NCBI GenBank assembly: GCA_945787595.1
Contig: CALZJV010000001.1
Coordinates: 42,379-49,482 of the forward strand
Length of the DNA: 7,104 bases
Origin: an uncultured Desulfobacterales bacterium
GTDB taxonomy: Bacteria; Desulfobacterota; Desulfobacteria; Desulfobacterales; JAFDCJ01
Reading direction: 5' to 3'
The notes beneath the pieces are model-generated. The model saw nothing but the letters and a program-made list of their open reading frames with translations, was not told the origin of the DNA and searched no databases. The position numbers and the translations under genes were made by a program. Positions 5,504 through 7,104 of the stretch are shown one piece after another; position 1 is the first letter of the stretch; each line of letters starts with the position of its first letter.

Positions 5504-5567
5504 TCAATGATGCGCAATTTCGCCGGCTAAAGTGCCGATCGATTCCAGTACTTTTCTCGAACTGCAT
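5504..5567 (-). pseudogene. Relic of a sensor histidine kinase H-box (HisKA)
   Basis: In the gap between the amidase and the reductase, one minus-strand frame reads RKVLESIGTLAGEIAHH and then stops (TGA at 5506-5504). This matches the phosphoacceptor helix of PAS-type hybrid histidine kinases, whose usual form is LE(S/A)IGTLAGGIAHDFNN, with the phosphorylated His at the codon 5512-5510. Just upstream the continuation MQFEK lies in the neighbouring frame (ATG at 5567), as if a one-base frameshift had occurred. The rest of the kinase, including the ATP-binding domain, is missing. It is probably a scrap left by recombination or deletion. The match is from memory and short, but it does not overlap another gene. 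Confidence 0.4.
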
Positions 5568-5606
5568 GATTTCCATCCCGCCAGTATTAATCGTGGAAAA
5601 TCCGGA

Positions 5607-7104
5607 CTAAGCTTCCCGGGGCATCTGAGGCCGGCGGTCAAACCAGGGACAGGCCTCTTCCAGTTGAGAGGCCAATCTGAAAAGGGTGGCTTCGTCACCA
5701 AACGGTGCGGTAAAATGCGTTCCGCAAGGCAGCCCGTCGGGAGTCCAATGCAACGGTACGGACATGGCCGGTAATCCGCATAGGTTGGCCATTTGGGTGA
5801 AAGGTGTTCTGGCAAGGCTGCGTTCCGCCATTTTATCCACGATGCCGGATGCTCTAAGCAGCCAACCCGCACGCAAGGTATTGACGAGGTTCATCAACAT
5901 CACTTCAGCGGCTTTGGGTTTCAGCTCTCCAATTTTTGCCGGAGGATAAGCGGTTGTAGGTGTCATATAAAGATGGTAGGCATTAAAGAAACGCCCCATT
6001 TTTCGTGCGGAACGGTCCCACACGCGCAAGGCCGAGCTCAGGTATCCGGATGAAAAACTGCGTCCAAGCAGGCTCAAGGTCCAGGTTATGGCTTCTACGT
6101 CTCCTTGCCTGGCCTGCCGCCCCAAAACCGACTCAAGTTCATCGATATCGGCTGCCACTTCTCCAAAATACATGGCCATATAGCTTGCGCTCACGGCACG
6201 ACCGTCTAAATCCGGTTGCATCTCCTCTATATGGTGTCCGAGATCTTCCAGTAACCTGGCGGTTTTTTCAACGGCCCGGACGCATTCCGGATGTACCCGG
6301 GTATGAATGGGCGAGCTGGTGCTGAAAGCGATTTTTAACTTGCCCGGCGACCGGCTTAATTCTTCCAGGTAAGGTCTTTGCGGTGGGGGAATTCGATAGG
6401 GTGCGCCGGTGTCTTCTCCTTCGGTGGCATCCAGCATGGCGGCACTGTCCCGCACCGACCGGGTGATAACATGGTTTTGCACCGCTCCGCGCCAGGTCGG
6501 ACCACTGTCCGGTCCGCTCGGGTTCCGGCCTCTTGTCGGCTTCAGTCCGAATAGACCGCAGCAGGAGGCGGGAATGCGAATCGAACCGCCGCCGTCGCCG
6601 CCGGCCGCCGCGGGGGTCATGCCGGCCGCCACTGCGGATGCAGAACCACCGCTCGATCCGCCGGGTGTGTGGTCGGTGTTCCAGGGGTTGCGGCAGGGGC
6701 CAAAAAGCTCGGGTTCGGTGACACCCAACAGCCCGAATTCGGGCGTGCTAGTCTTGCCTAAGATTACCAGGCCGGCTTTGTTGAAGCGGACGACCATTTC
6801 GCTGTCCTTTTCGGGGACGCGCCCGGCAAGGGCCCGGCAACCATCGGAGGTGGGCACGCCGGCATAGGCATAACCGAGGTCTTTTAAGAGAAATGGTACA
6901 CCGGCAAAGGGAGTATCCGGTTGCGGGGTGGATGCTGCTTTTCGCCCCTCTTCAAACATTGGCCGAATGACGGCGTTGAGCAGGGGGTTGTGGCGGTTAA
7001 TTCTGGCGATTGACTCTTCACACAATTCCAAGGCAGTCACCTGTCCCTGACGGACGAGCTCAGCCAGCCCCAAAGAATCGAATTGATCATAGTCCTGGAT
7101 GCCG
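5607..7104 (-). CDS. Amidase, amidase-signature family, NylA-like (5' end beyond the window)
   Basis: A cytoplasmic serine amidohydrolase cleaving carboxamide or cyclic amide bonds; 498 codons are present. The frame runs on to the right edge (reading IQDYDQFDSLGLAELV), so the true start lies outside; a TTG at 7073 is in frame but leaves conserved N-terminal sequence upstream. Counting from that TTG, the Ser-cisSer-Lys triad is complete: Lys64 (FLLKDLG), cis-Ser140 (PGGSSGGSAS) and nucleophile Ser164 (GDGGGSIRIPAS), with the usual 24-residue Ser-Ser spacing. The remainder (CGLFGLKPTRGR, SRSVRDSAAMLDA-like stretches, the C-terminal NLCGLPAMSVPLHW, PCGTHF and the Trp-Phe end) resembles 6-aminohexanoate-cyclic-dimer hydrolases more than GatA; that is a remembered likeness and not proof of the substrate. 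No GatB or GatC lies beside it. It ends in TAG, 131 bp before the reductase. Confidence 0.92.
   Translation of the reverse strand, partial: GIQDYDQFDSLGLAELVRQGQVTALELCEESIARINRHNPLLNAVIRPMFEEGRKAASTPQPDTPFAGVPFLLKDLGYAYAGVPTSDGCRALAGRVPEKDSEMVVRFNKAGLVILGKTSTPEFGLLGVTEPELFGPCRNPWNTDHTPGGSSGGSASAVAAGMTPAAAGGDGGGSIRIPASCCGLFGLKPTRGRNPSGPDSGPTWRGAVQNHVITRSVRDSAAMLDATEGEDTGAPYRIPPPQRPYLEELSRSPGKLKIAFSTSSPIHTRVHPECVRAVEKTARLLEDLGHHIEEMQPDLDGRAVSASYMAMYFGEVAADIDELESVLGRQARQGDVEAITWTLSLLGRSFSSGYLSSALRVWDRSARKMGRFFNAYHLYMTPTTAYPPAKIGELKPKAAEVMLMNLVNTLRAGWLLRASGIVDKMAERSLARTPFTQMANLCGLPAMSVPLHWTPDGLPCGTHFTAPFGDEATLFRLASQLEEACPWFDRRPQMPREA

Noticed and set aside
6409..6867. Long plus-strand frames opposite the amidase gene (also 5532-6325)
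   Set aside because: They are rich in Pro, Arg and Ser and mirror the codons of a well-conserved amidase on the other strand, so they are antisense shadows.
1..7104. CRISPR array, tRNA or rRNA genes
   Set aside because: No regularly spaced direct repeats and no recognisable tRNA cloverleaf or rRNA segments were seen on either strand. The heptad repeats at 4335-4520 are too short and irregular for CRISPR.

Overview
The window reads as accessory chromosomal DNA of a Gram-negative bacterium. The best guess is an anaerobic Desulfobacterota/Desulfobacterales-like lineage. That guess rests on remembered resemblance of an IS4-type transposase fragment and of degenerate GGTTCNN repeats to sequences common in that group, so the taxonomy is inference only. 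The ABC and amidase genes are GC-rich. The intergenic stretches, the insertion-sequence remnant and the ketopantoate-reductase-like gene are visibly richer in A+T.

Layout: 1-124 is AT-rich and holds a perfect 12-bp-stem hairpin. From 2819 down to 125 on the minus strand runs a tight three-gene ABC importer operon of the taurine/sulfonate/thiamine-precursor type: periplasmic binding protein, ATPase, permease, with overlapping ends. Its upstream region (2820-3336) holds a terminator-like hairpin whose pairing is better in the minus-strand RNA, plus shreds of possible old reading frames. A small plus-strand gene of unknown function (3337-3648) follows, behind a strong ribosome binding site. The stretch 3649-3963 has no convincing gene but contains a duplicated hairpin-plus-A-tract module and a hairpin that overlaps the next ribosome binding site. 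A truncated IS4-family transposase (3964-4311) comes next, then a 186-bp imperfect inverted repeat built from 7-bp GGTTCNN units and enclosing a 51-codon minus-strand reading frame. The right part, on the minus strand, carries a NylA-like amidase (5' end beyond the window) followed by a ketopantoate-reductase-family dehydrogenase. Between these two lies a short sequence that reads as the H-box of a sensor histidine kinase.

Working together: the importer, the secreted-type binding protein, the amidase and the reductase would fit uptake and hydrolysis of a small amide or cyclic amide followed by redox processing. The two minus-strand groups are separated by opposite-strand and decayed DNA, however, so co-function is only a hypothesis. 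No complete, clearly novel defence or mobile system is present. The most unusual items are the kinase H-box relic, the repeat-bounded 51-codon frame, the internally shortened transposase, and the loss of two substrate-site Asn residues in the reductase.
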